This document shows, in pieces, positions 1-7,826 of a stretch of DNA of 64,000 bases (position 1 is the stretch's first letter; every line of letters begins with the position of its first letter). Source of the stretch: JAENVU01 sp963801105. GTDB lineage: Bacteria > Actinomycetota > Acidimicrobiia > IMCC26256 > JAENVU01. A model generated the notes under the pieces. The model was not told the origin of the DNA. It worked only from the letters and a program-made list of their open reading frames with translations, and searched no databases. Made by a program: the position numbers and the translations under genes. The stretch spans positions 2,046,001 through 2,110,000 of the forward strand of contig CAWDDH010000003.1 in NCBI GenBank assembly GCA_963801105.1, given 5' to 3'.

Positions 1-66
1 GACGATCTCCCGGCCGATGCCCCGGCTCGCTCCGGTGACGACCACGTTGGCGCCGTCGATCTGCAT
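1..66 (-). CDS. SDR-family oxidoreductase, N-terminal fragment
   Basis: Only the first 22 codons lie in the window; the gene continues off the left edge. Read on the minus strand from ATG at 66 the peptide runs MQIDGANVVVTGASRGIG, which carries the TGxxxGIG dinucleotide-binding turn of classical short-chain dehydrogenases/reductases. A good Shine-Dalgarno (GGAGGA, near 71-76 on the minus strand) precedes the ATG and supports the start. The substrate cannot be told from this piece. It is divergent from the ferritin-like gene at 147. Confidence 0.85.
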   Translation of the reverse strand, partial: MQIDGANVVVTGASRGIGREIV

Positions 67-82
67 CGGTTCCTCCCGGTGA

Positions 83-111
83 TTGACCCCCGACGGGCCG
101 GATCGTACGGT
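83..111 (+). promoter_or_regulatory. Sigma70-type promoter for the ferritin-like gene
   Basis: TTGACC at 83-88 and TACGGT at 106-111 are separated by exactly 17 bases, the best -35/-10 pair seen in the window. Transcription would begin near 118, giving a leader of about 29 bases before the ATG at 147. No operator is visible. Confidence 0.5.
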
Positions 112-146
112 GCCGACGAGGCCGCCACCACGGACGGGTGATCACC

Positions 147-1241
147 ATGGACTTCGACGACGTCGACGCGATTCTCGCGGTCACGAACCAGGATCCCGAC
201 GCGACGGTGCACTCGGTCGGCGCAGCGGTGGACGCGATCTTCACCTGGGACTACGGCAAGGGTCAGCGACCGCAGCTCGAGAAGCTCTACGAGAAGGCCA
301 AGACCGGGCAGTGGAACGGCTCCACCGATCTCGACTGGTCGATCGACGTGGACCCGGAGAAGACCGCGTCCGAGCTGGGCGCCCGCGACGCGCGCATGCG
401 GTACGTGCACTCGTTGATGGACGAGCCCGGCTCGCCGGTCGCGCGCTGGGGCGAGCGGGAGTTCGCGCAGTACGGCATCGAGAACCTCGCCCACCGCACC
501 AGCCAGTTCCTGCACGGCGAGCAGGGCGCGTTGCTGTGCACCGCGCGGATCGTGGAGACCGTGCCTTGGATCGACGCGAAGTACTACGCGTCCACCCAGG
601 TGATGGACGAGGCGCGCCACGTCGAGGTTTTCGGGCGCTATCTGGACGAGAAGCTCGAGACGCGGTATCCGATGAACGCGCACCTCGGCGCGCTGATCGA
701 CGACATCCTCTCCGACTCCCGCTGGGACATCACCTACCTCGGGATGCAGATCATGGTGGAGGGTCTGGCGCTCGCCGCGTTCGGTGCGATGTACCAGACG
801 TCGACCGAGCCGCTGCTGCGGAAGCTCCTGCGCTACGTGATGAGCGACGAGGCGCGCCACGTCGCGTTCGGGGTGCTCAGCCTCCAGGAGGCGTACGCGG
901 AGATCTCCGGAGCGGAGCTGCGGGAGCGCCAGGAGTTCGTGTTCGAGGCCGCAGTGCGGATGCGCGATCGGTTCCTCCATCAAGAGGTCTGGGAGCGGCT
1001 CGGCATCGCGCCGCGCGAGATCGTCCCGTACTTCGTCCGCCAGCAGACCGAGGAGGACGTGCTGTTCCAGCGCATGCTCTTCGCCAAGATCGTCCCGAAC
1101 TGCAAGAAGCTCGGCCTGCTCGACGGGCGCGACGGCTGGTTGCGCGATCGGTTCACCGAGCTCGGCGTGATCGAGTACGAGGACCATGTCGACACCGCCG
1201 GCGAGTACGCGGAGCTCGCGATCGACGCCCAACCCCTTTGA
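147..1241 (+). CDS. Ferritin-like diiron protein (R2-like oxidoreductase)
   Basis: A 364-residue soluble protein with the four-helix diiron ligand pattern. Numbered from this start, Glu125 lies in HGEQGA, the first DEARH spans about 154-158, Glu205 lies in MVEGLA and the second DEARH about 234-238. Two E/DExxH pairs of this kind bind a carboxylate-bridged diiron centre in ribonucleotide-reductase-R2-like and AurF-like oxidases. The reaction and substrate are not recognisable. I chose ATG 147 over an in-frame GTG at 138 because GGTGATC, complementary to the 16S rRNA 3' end, sits just before it. It is a single-gene transcript, convergent with the kinase-like gene downstream. There are no membrane segments or signal peptide. 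Confidence 0.8.
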   Translation: MDFDDVDAILAVTNQDPDATVHSVGAAVDAIFTWDYGKGQRPQLEKLYEKAKTGQWNGSTDLDWSIDVDPEKTASELGARDARMRYVHSLMDEPGSPVARWGEREFAQYGIENLAHRTSQFLHGEQGALLCTARIVETVPWIDAKYYASTQVMDEARHVEVFGRYLDEKLETRYPMNAHLGALIDDILSDSRWDITYLGMQIMVEGLALAAFGAMYQTSTEPLLRKLLRYVMSDEARHVAFGVLSLQEAYAEISGAELRERQEFVFEAAVRMRDRFLHQEVWERLGIAPREIVPYFVRQQTEEDVLFQRMLFAKIVPNCKKLGLLDGRDGWLRDRFTELGVIEYEDHVDTAGEYAELAIDAQPL

Positions 1242-1275
1242 TGAGCGCGCACATCCGGGGCGGGGTCCGGGCGCC

Positions 1276-2349
1276 TCAGAGGGAGCTCGGAACGAGCTCC
1301 AAGGAGTGGAGATGCTCGATGGCGGCGATGGAGCGCTCCACCATGGACCGCGTGAGCTGCGCGCCGCGCTCGTCGTCGGGGTCGAGGGTGGACGTCGCGA
1401 CGATCGGGTATACGAACGCCCACGCCACCGCGAGACGGTAATCCGCCCAGGCCTGGTCGAACTCGTAGCCGCCGACGCCGTTGGCGTGCAGCTCGTCGAG
1501 CCAGATCCGCAGCAGGCCCTCTTCGTGCGCTTCGCGATCCGCGGCTCGTAGGGACTGCGTGACGAAGTACGTGAAGTCCTTGACCCCCTTGGCGACCGAG
1601 ATGAGCTGCCAGTCGACCGCGATGAGCGGCAGGTCGGGATCACCGGTGAAGAAGAGGTTGTCCCCGCGCCAATCGCCGTGGGTCAGCGTCACCGGCGCCT
1701 CGCACAGCTGGTCGCAGAACCACTGGAACAAGCTGGAGTAGCGCGCGCCGAACTCACGGATCTCGTCCGACATCATCGAGCCGTACGCCTCGACCGCGGT
1801 CGGCCACGCGCCGTCGTAGCTCATCGCGACCGCCTCGGGGAACGGCGACTCGTTGAGCGGGCGGACGTACGGGCTCGCGAGCAGATCGGGGTGCTCCCAC
1901 CACCTGGCGTTGAGGCGCGCGAGGGCGCGGACTGCGGTCTCAGCGTCGGCGAGCTCGATGCCTCGGATCTGGTCGGCCTGGCGGTGATGGCCGACGTCGT
2001 CGAGCACGAGCACGAAGTCGTGCGTCTCGTCCGCGAAGCTCACGTGGTGGGACGCGGGCGAGAGGTCTCCGCTCGTCGCCGCGAGCTCGCGGTAGAAGCC
2101 GCATTCCTTCTGGTACATGTTGAGGACCATCGCCACGAAGCGCGACTCCTCGGTGGCACCGGGCAGCTTCACGACGACGGTCGTGGGTCCCGACGCGTCG
2201 TCGTCGTAGGTGAGCTCGAGCCGGTAGAGCTGACCGATGAGCCCGACGCCGAGGCCCACCGGGGTGTGCTGCACCGCGACGACGGTCGCGCCGAGCACAT
2301 CGCTCAAGTACGCCGGCGTCAGGTCCTCGATGGTGGTGACACCCTCCAT
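1276..2349 (-). CDS. Phosphotransferase (APH/choline-kinase fold)
   Basis: A 357-residue protein of the aminoglycoside-phosphotransferase/ecdysteroid-kinase-like superfamily. Visible motifs are a small-lobe lysine in VVVKLPG, the catalytic loop LTHGDWRGDNLFF (HxDxxxxN) and the metal-binding IAVDWQ (the DFG equivalent). The substrate is unknown. Such kinases are common beside acyl-CoA and terpenoid catabolic genes in actinobacteria. ATG at 2349 is preceded by a G-rich Shine-Dalgarno, and the longer frame upstream only shadows the hydrolase gene. It is the last gene of a probable operon with the hydrolase (16-base gap) and the LimB-like monooxygenase. Confidence 0.8.
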   Translation of the reverse strand: MEGVTTIEDLTPAYLSDVLGATVVAVQHTPVGLGVGLIGQLYRLELTYDDDASGPTTVVVKLPGATEESRFVAMVLNMYQKECGFYRELAATSGDLSPASHHVSFADETHDFVLVLDDVGHHRQADQIRGIELADAETAVRALARLNARWWEHPDLLASPYVRPLNESPFPEAVAMSYDGAWPTAVEAYGSMMSDEIREFGARYSSLFQWFCDQLCEAPVTLTHGDWRGDNLFFTGDPDLPLIAVDWQLISVAKGVKDFTYFVTQSLRAADREAHEEGLLRIWLDELHANGVGGYEFDQAWADYRLAVAWAFVYPIVATSTLDPDDERGAQLTRSMVERSIAAIEHLHSLELVPSSL

Positions 2350-2365
2350 CGTCGTACCCCCCTGT

Positions 2366-3220
2366 TCAGCCGGCGAAGTCCAGCATGGAGCGTACGGCAC
2401 GAGCCGGATCCTCGAGTGGGCCGAAGTGGCCGTGCTCGGTCCACACCTCGATCGTGGCGTCGGGGATGCGCTCGACGAGCCGTTCCGCGAACGGCGGGGG
2501 GATCGCGTCGGTGGTCGCACCGCAGACCACGAGGGTGCGCGCGGCGACGTCCCCCAGCCGCGCGAAGAGGCCGTTCGCGGCGCCCATCATGTAGACCGCG
2601 GCCTCGTGCTCGGGCCGGCACTTCAGCTCCACCGTGCCGTCGGGCAGATCGCGCATGCCGTGATCCACGTAGGCGCGCAACGCACGGTCGTCGAGCGCGC
2701 CGAGCGGCGGCCGCTTCCGATAGGACGCGTAGGCGTCGTCCCGACTCGGCCAGACGCCGCGGCGCTTCCGGGCGGTCGCCGACATCGGGTTGTCCGGGTC
2801 CGCCGGCAGCGGCTCCTCCGACGGGAACACGATCGGCTCGAAGCCCCAGATCGCGCGGAGCGCGGCGTGGTCGCGCAGCGAGACCATGAGCAGCGCTGCC
2901 GCACCCTTCGAGTGGCCGGCCGCGAGCAGACCCGGCTCGGCGCGCAGGCCGAGGTGGTCGAGCACCGCGTCGGCATCGTCGCCGAACTCCTCCCAGGAGT
3001 AGCGCCCGTCGGGGGAGGGATCGGAGTCGCCGTGGCCGCGGAAGTCGAACGACCACACGCGCCGTCCTTCGGCGACGAGCCCGTCGGCGACGGGCTGCCA
3101 CGCCACACCGTGGAAGCCGGTCGGGTGCGCGAGCAGAACCGGATCTCCCGAGCCGCCCCAGTCGTGGACCGCGAGCGAGAGCCCCGAGGGGGCGGTGAAC
3201 GAGTGCGAGGTGCGCGTCAC
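2366..3220 (-). CDS. Alpha/beta-hydrolase fold protein
   Basis: A 284-residue alpha/beta hydrolase. The oxyanion strand is followed by LLAHPTGFHG, the nucleophile elbow is AGHSKGA (Ser in GxSxG) and the catalytic His is likely in TEHGHFGP near the C-terminus; an Asp in VCGATTDAI may complete the triad. No signal peptide is present, so it should be cytoplasmic. It begins with GTG one base after the stop of the LimB-like gene, indicating translational coupling. The neighbouring monooxygenase suggests an ester, lactone or epoxide-derived intermediate as substrate, but this is inference only. Confidence 0.8.
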   Translation of the reverse strand: MTRTSHSFTAPSGLSLAVHDWGGSGDPVLLAHPTGFHGVAWQPVADGLVAEGRRVWSFDFRGHGDSDPSPDGRYSWEEFGDDADAVLDHLGLRAEPGLLAAGHSKGAAALLMVSLRDHAALRAIWGFEPIVFPSEEPLPADPDNPMSATARKRRGVWPSRDDAYASYRKRPPLGALDDRALRAYVDHGMRDLPDGTVELKCRPEHEAAVYMMGAANGLFARLGDVAARTLVVCGATTDAIPPPFAERLVERIPDATIEVWTEHGHFGPLEDPARAVRSMLDFAG

Positions 3221-3221
3221 G

Positions 3222-4385
3222 TCAGATCGGGCTCGCGGACTGCTCGCCGTGCTCCGCGGCGTGGTCCTCGATCGCCTTGGCGATCGCGCCGGCGGCGCGG
3301 CCCACGAACTCTCCGCCGCTGCCGGTGACCCAGTCGCACGACGCCGCGATCGGGTCGAGCTGACCGGTGAAGTGCGGCATCACGTACTGCGCGAAGAGCT
3401 CGTAGGACCGGAGCTTTGCGGAGGGGGCGGCCCAGTCGTGGTCGAAGAGCAGGTACGCGCCGAACCCGCCGTTGCTCGCCTCGACGAGCTCCCGGATGCG
3501 GGCGACCGCGTCGTCGGGCGTACCGATGACGGCGAATCCGCTGGCCCTGTTGTTCTCGATGATCTCGGCCGCGGTGTCACCCTGGACCGGACCGGCGGGG
3601 AGCACGTGGGTGAAGTACTTCGAGAACGCCGCGATCCCGTACTCGACCTCACGCTCCGCCTGCTCGCGCGTCTCGGCGAGGTGCATCGGGCCGACGAGGC
3701 GCCACTTGGACCGGTCCGCCGGATGGCCGCTCTCGTCGCCGAGCTGCCGCCACAGGTCCCAGTGATGCGCCAGCAGGTCCATGCCCTGCTGGGCCGTCGC
3801 GGCGACCGAGAGCATCCCGATCCCGTGCTTGCCTGCGGCGCGGGCGCCCGTCGGCGAGAACGACGCCGCGACCGCGATGTCGAAGCAGGGGTCGCTGTAG
3901 GGGCGGAGCTGCAGTCGGGCGTCGCGCAACGTGAACCACTCGCACTCGTAGGTCACGGTCTCGCCGCGGAGCAACTGCATCATCACGTCGAGCGCCTCCT
4001 CCATGCGGGGGCGCTGCGAGTCGGCCGGGATGCCGAGCATGTGCGCGTCCGAGGTCAGCTGGCCGGGTCCGACGCCGAGCATCGTGCGGCCGCGCGTGAG
4101 GTGGTCGAGCAGGACCATGCGGTCGGCGAGCAACAGCGGGTGGTGGTAGGGCAGCGAGCTGACGCCGGTGCCGAGCCGGATGTGCTTCGTGCGCTCGGCG
4201 GCGACGGCGAGGAACACCTCCGGTGAAGCGATGATCTCGTAGCCGGCGGAGTGGTGCTCGCCGACCCACGCCTCGTCGAAGCCGAGGCGGTCCAGGTGCA
4301 CGATGAGGTCGAGGTCGCGCTCGAGGGCGAGAGTGGGGTTCTGCCCGACGGGGTGGAACGGTGCCATGAAGGTTCCGAAGCGCAT
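3222..4385 (-). CDS. LLM-class flavin monooxygenase, limonene 1,2-monooxygenase (LimB)-like
   Basis: A 387-residue bacterial-luciferase-like TIM-barrel protein. The N-terminal half (FGTFMAPFHPVGQNPTLALE, then GFDEAWVGEHHSAG, RLGTGVSSLPYHHP, LDHLTRGRTMLGVGPG) closely follows what I recall of limonene 1,2-monooxygenase and related terpene FMN monooxygenases. The family oxidises substrates with FMNH2 supplied by a separate reductase; none is nearby. ATG 4385 was chosen over the longer in-frame start at 4421 because the family begins MxFGxF and a promoter lies directly upstream. It heads the operon with the hydrolase and kinase, so the three may process one terpenoid-like substrate. The exact substrate is unproven. 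Confidence 0.8.
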   Translation of the reverse strand: MRFGTFMAPFHPVGQNPTLALERDLDLIVHLDRLGFDEAWVGEHHSAGYEIIASPEVFLAVAAERTKHIRLGTGVSSLPYHHPLLLADRMVLLDHLTRGRTMLGVGPGQLTSDAHMLGIPADSQRPRMEEALDVMMQLLRGETVTYECEWFTLRDARLQLRPYSDPCFDIAVAASFSPTGARAAGKHGIGMLSVAATAQQGMDLLAHHWDLWRQLGDESGHPADRSKWRLVGPMHLAETREQAEREVEYGIAAFSKYFTHVLPAGPVQGDTAAEIIENNRASGFAVIGTPDDAVARIRELVEASNGGFGAYLLFDHDWAAPSAKLRSYELFAQYVMPHFTGQLDPIAASCDWVTGSGGEFVGRAAGAIAKAIEDHAAEHGEQSASPI

Positions 4386-4391
4386 GGGCGC

Positions 4392-4421
4392 ATTCGACTC
4401 GCCCGCACGGGCCGGGGTCAA
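4392..4421 (-). promoter_or_regulatory. Promoter of the LimB-like operon (leaderless)
   Basis: On the minus strand TTGACC (4421-4416), an 18-base spacer and TCGAAT (4397-4392) lie six bases before the ATG at 4385. Transcription would therefore begin at or next to the start codon. Confidence 0.4.
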
Positions 4422-4552
4422 AGCGGGTCGATGGCTCCGCCCCGACCTCCTCGGGTCGTGGGGCCGGGCGGGCCACGGGCTCGGGCGCGGTGCACGCCGG
4501 CAGCTTCACGGCGGGGCGGTACAAGGAGACGTCGAGGGCCTCGGCGCGCGGG

Positions 4553-5293
4553 CTAGGGCAGCTGCGAGTCGATCCAGCGATCGAGCGCGGGTCCGCTCTC
4601 GAAGCTGGTGATGAGCGCGTAGCGCGCCTCGGTGCCGGGGTGGACCACGACGTGCCAGAGGCGCTGCGTGTCGACGACGAAGCGAGCACCGCGGTGGAGC
4701 GGCACGCGCGTCTCGGTCGCCGGGTCGGGCAGGCCGTCCTCGCCGCTCTCCATGAGGAGCATGTACGAGTCGGGGTTGTCGGTCAGCTCCAGCCACGCCC
4801 GCACGACCCAGCCGTCGGTCGGCGGGTTGAAGCGGTTGTTGTCGTCGCGGTGGAACGACCGGATCGAGGTCTCGCGGTCCTGGGGCTCGAGCTTGATGAT
4901 GCGGACGCGCCCGAAGTTGGCCCCGACGCTCTCGACGTAGGTCGCGATCGTGGGGCAGCGGAGCGCGTTGGACGTGAACATCGCGTCCTTGTCCGGGCGC
5001 TCGTCGCCGTCGTTCCAGAACCCGCGGCAGTCGAGGTTGCCGTCGGCCGTGGCGATCGGCGCGAAGTTGGTGTCGCCGCCGCTCTTCCAGTCCATGTACT
5101 CGAGGCCGAGGAACTCCTCGTCGGGCACCGTGAACGGGGTGTCGCTCAACCGCACCCAGCCGTGCTCGGCCATCGCCGCCGGGCGCGGGTGCGGCGTGCG
5201 CAGCGGGATCGGTACCGACCAGTGGTCCTGGTTGGGCCACCAGCCGTCCGGACGGGGTGCAGCCGCCGGAGTGGTGTCGATCGAGGAGGTCAC
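4553..5293 (-). CDS. Putative Fe(II)/2-oxoglutarate-type oxygenase (aspartyl-hydroxylase-like)
   Basis: A 246-residue soluble protein. The central and C-terminal parts carry RSFHRDDNNRF (HxD-like) and, some 80 residues on, RGARFVVDTQRLWHVVVHPG followed by ARYALITSFE. This spacing of an HxD and a distal His with a following Arg resembles aspartyl/asparaginyl beta-hydroxylase-like double-stranded beta-helix enzymes. The substrate is unknown and family assignment is tentative. GTG 5293 is taken as start because TAGACT lies seven bases upstream, as for a leaderless mRNA, and there is no Shine-Dalgarno. Confidence 0.6.
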   Translation of the reverse strand: MTSSIDTTPAAAPRPDGWWPNQDHWSVPIPLRTPHPRPAAMAEHGWVRLSDTPFTVPDEEFLGLEYMDWKSGGDTNFAPIATADGNLDCRGFWNDGDERPDKDAMFTSNALRCPTIATYVESVGANFGRVRIIKLEPQDRETSIRSFHRDDNNRFNPPTDGWVVRAWLELTDNPDSYMLLMESGEDGLPDPATETRVPLHRGARFVVDTQRLWHVVVHPGTEARYALITSFESGPALDRWIDSQLP

Positions 5294-5300
5294 GAGGGAA

Positions 5301-5306
5301 AGTCTA
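5301..5306 (-). promoter_or_regulatory. -10 box, leaderless start of the oxygenase-like gene
   Basis: TAGACT on the minus strand, seven bases before GTG 5293. No clear -35. Confidence 0.35.
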
Positions 5307-5315
5307 CGGACGCGG

Positions 5316-6170
5316 TCACCCGATGCGAGGTCCGGGCGCGATCCGGCCCGAAGTTGTGACAGAGGTCCCGAATCCGGACAACGCGGCCATGACCCGTCGA
5401 TACGGGTCCAGGTCGGCCCGATGCGCCGGGCGTTCCCCGGTCGCGACGGCGATCTGCTCGGTGACCAGGCGGAACCGGAGCGCGCGGGCGAGGAGTGGCC
5501 GAGCGGTTCGGCGTGGTCCCAGCACGTCGACCAGATCCGGTGCCGCGCCCGACCACAGCAGCGCATCCGCGACGACGACGGCGGTGCAGTACGCCGGCGA
5601 ACGGAAGCCGGGTGCGATGTCGAGGACGACGAGCGCGCCCGCCTGATCGCGGAACAGGTTGGTCGCGAGGTCGACGTGCACCACCTGCGGCGGGGTCGGA
5701 TCGGGCCCACACCACCGCTTGAGCTCGGTGTCGATGCTCGCGGCGTCGGCGGTCAGCGCGACCGGTTCCTCGTCGAACGCGTGCCGTTCCCCTCGGGCCC
5801 AGCGGTGCGCACGCGCGTCGAGCATCGACCGTGGCGGCTCGATGTTCGCCGTCACCCGGTGGAACCGTCGGCCCGCGTCGACGATCGCGGGCCAGTCCGG
5901 TGCGAGGGGACGGAGACCTACCACGAACTCGTTGGCGATCCAGCCGTCGACGACCCAGCGGTCGTCGGTGGCGGCGCACGGTCGTGCCCAACCGACGTCG
6001 TCGTCGGGATCGAGCCCCGCGAACGTGCGCTGGACCCAGCCGGCTTCGGCGGCGTCGGCGACCGGCTTGACCACGGTGTCGCCGACGCGGTGCGCGCCGC
6101 TGACACCGCCGGGGAGCAGCTCCGACGGACCATCCAGGCCGAACGCCCCGCGGACCGTCTGCGGGATCAC
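5316..6170 (-). CDS. Phosphotransferase-like protein (actinobacterial APH-fold family)
   Basis: A 284-residue protein with a reduced APH-like architecture: a glycine-rich start (LLPGGVSGAHRVGDTVVKPV, Lys in VVKP as small-lobe lysine), VVHVDLATNLFRD as catalytic loop and LVVLDIAPGF in place of the metal-binding DFG-like strand. It resembles a family of uncharacterised actinobacterial kinase-like proteins, and the substrate is unknown. GTG 6170 overlaps the TGA of the upstream carboxyltransferase gene (GTGA), a strong sign of coupling; longer upstream frames only shadow that gene. The leucine in place of Gly after the HxD may affect activity. Confidence 0.65.
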   Translation of the reverse strand: MIPQTVRGAFGLDGPSELLPGGVSGAHRVGDTVVKPVADAAEAGWVQRTFAGLDPDDDVGWARPCAATDDRWVVDGWIANEFVVGLRPLAPDWPAIVDAGRRFHRVTANIEPPRSMLDARAHRWARGERHAFDEEPVALTADAASIDTELKRWCGPDPTPPQVVHVDLATNLFRDQAGALVVLDIAPGFRSPAYCTAVVVADALLWSGAAPDLVDVLGPRRTARPLLARALRFRLVTEQIAVATGERPAHRADLDPYRRVMAALSGFGTSVTTSGRIAPGPRIG

Positions 6171-7768
6171 GGGCGGGGCCGCGCCGGTGCGCCGCTGCGA
6201 GCACGGCGCGGTGCGGCGAGATTCGCGAACTCGCACAGGCGCGGTCGCGTCTCGCGCGGGTCGACGATGTCGTCGACGAGGAACACCTCCGCGGTCTTGA
6301 ACGGATCACGGGCGCGTCCGAGGCGCGTCTCGATCTCGGCGCGGAGCGCGTCCGGGTCGTCGGCGGCCTCCAGCTGGGCCTTGTACGCCGCCTCGATCCC
6401 GCCTTCGAGGGGCAGAGATCCCCACTCCCCACTCGGCCACGCGAAGCGGAACGAGAGCCGGCTCGCGTTCTGGTGTGCGGCACCGGCGACGCCGTAGACC
6501 TTGCGCACGATCACCGAGCACCAGGGCACGGTCGCCTGGTAGATCGCCGCGAGCGCCCGGGCGCCGTGGCGGATCGTCGCCTGCTGCTCGCTCTCGGTCC
6601 CGATCACGAACCCGGGGTTGTCCACGAGGTGGACGACCGGCAGCCGGAACGTCTCGGCGAGGTCCACGAAGCGCTCGACCTTGCGGCTCGCGTCGGCGGT
6701 CCAGCCGCCCGCGTAGCGGTACGGGTCGTTGGCGAGGATCGCGACGGGCCAGCCGTCGAGCCGCGCGAGCCCGGTGACGGCGCTCCGGCCCCAGTTGCGG
6801 CCGATCTCGAAGAAGCTCGTCGCACCCCCCTCGTCGCGGTCGATCACCGCGTCGACGATGGCGCGCACCTGGTACACGCGCCGGCGCTCGCGGGGGATCG
6901 CGTGCAACAGTGACTCCTCGGCGCGCTCGGGGTCGTCGGTCGGCTCGGCGCGGGGCGGCAGCTCGTCCACGCTGCTCGGGAGGTAGGAGAGGAAGGCGCG
7001 GGTGCGTGCGAACGCCTCCTGCTCCGTCGCGACCTCGTCGTCGACCGCGCCGTTGCGGGTATGGATGCCGCTGCCACCGAGCGTCTCCTTGTCCACCTCC
7101 TCGATGCCGAGCCGGTTCACGACCGGGGGACCGGCGACGAAGAGCTGGCTCGTGCCCTTCACCATGATGCTGTAGTGACTCGTTACGACACGCGCCGCGC
7201 CGAGGCCGGCGACCGACCCGAGGCAGAGGCTGACGACGGGAACCCGACCGAGGTTGGCCACGACCCACTCCCACCCGGGGTTGAACGGGACGAAGGAGCG
7301 CCGCTCGGTCTCGAGCGTCTTCACGCTGCCGCCTCCGCCGGACCCGTCGACCAGGCGGACGATCGGCAGGCCGTAGTCGTGCGCCATGCGCTCGGCCATG
7401 ACCTGCTTCTGGAAGATCGCGGCGTCGGCCGCGCCGCCGCGGACGGTGAAGTCGTCGCCGCCCACGACGACGGGCCGCTCGTCGATCCGGCCGCGACCCA
7501 TGACGAAGTTGGCCGGCATGACGTCGGTGACGGCACCGTCCTCGTCCCTCGTCGCCCGGCCGGTGAGCTCGCCGACCTCGCGGAACGAACCGGGATCGAG
7601 GAGCGCCTCGATGCGCTCCCGCACCGTGAGCTTGCCGTTGGCGTGGTGACGCTCGACCTTCTCCGCCCCGCCCATCTTCGCGGCGAGTGCCCGGCGTCGG
7701 GCCAGCTCCTCGAGCTCGGGCTGCCAGGGTCCGAGGTCGCCCGCGTCGTCGGTTCCGTCGTCGGTCAC
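6167..7768 (-). CDS. Acyl-CoA carboxylase beta subunit (carboxyltransferase)
   Basis: A 533-residue protein of the propionyl-/methylcrotonyl-CoA carboxylase beta family. It transfers carboxyl from biotin to an acyl-CoA and works with a biotin-carboxylase/BCCP alpha subunit, which is not in this window. The N-terminal half has HHANGKLTVRERIEALLDPG, the acyl-CoA-site SVAGLGAARV region and FVAGPPVV; the C-terminal half has NPGFVIGTESEQ and the biotin-site VYGVAGAAHQN. Length is typical. GTG 7768 is chosen because TAGCTT lies eight bases upstream and homology starts there. It is translationally coupled to the kinase-like gene downstream. The acyl chain used cannot be fixed; no geranyl- or methylcrotonyl-specific partner gene is present. 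Confidence 0.88.
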   Translation of the reverse strand: MTDDGTDDAGDLGPWQPELEELARRRALAAKMGGAEKVERHHANGKLTVRERIEALLDPGSFREVGELTGRATRDEDGAVTDVMPANFVMGRGRIDERPVVVGGDDFTVRGGAADAAIFQKQVMAERMAHDYGLPIVRLVDGSGGGGSVKTLETERRSFVPFNPGWEWVVANLGRVPVVSLCLGSVAGLGAARVVTSHYSIMVKGTSQLFVAGPPVVNRLGIEEVDKETLGGSGIHTRNGAVDDEVATEQEAFARTRAFLSYLPSSVDELPPRAEPTDDPERAEESLLHAIPRERRRVYQVRAIVDAVIDRDEGGATSFFEIGRNWGRSAVTGLARLDGWPVAILANDPYRYAGGWTADASRKVERFVDLAETFRLPVVHLVDNPGFVIGTESEQQATIRHGARALAAIYQATVPWCSVIVRKVYGVAGAAHQNASRLSFRFAWPSGEWGSLPLEGGIEAAYKAQLEAADDPDALRAEIETRLGRARDPFKTAEVFLVDDIVDPRETRPRLCEFANLAAPRRARSGAPARPRP

Positions 7769-7776
7769 GGCTGCGG

Positions 7777-7782
7777 AAGCTA
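7777..7782 (-). promoter_or_regulatory. -10 box, leaderless start of the carboxyltransferase gene
   Basis: TAGCTT on the minus strand, eight bases before GTG 7768. No Shine-Dalgarno is present. Confidence 0.35.
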
Positions 7783-7826
7783 CCGCTCGCGTCCGGAGGC
7801 GGCCCATGCCTCGGCGCGGGTGGGCG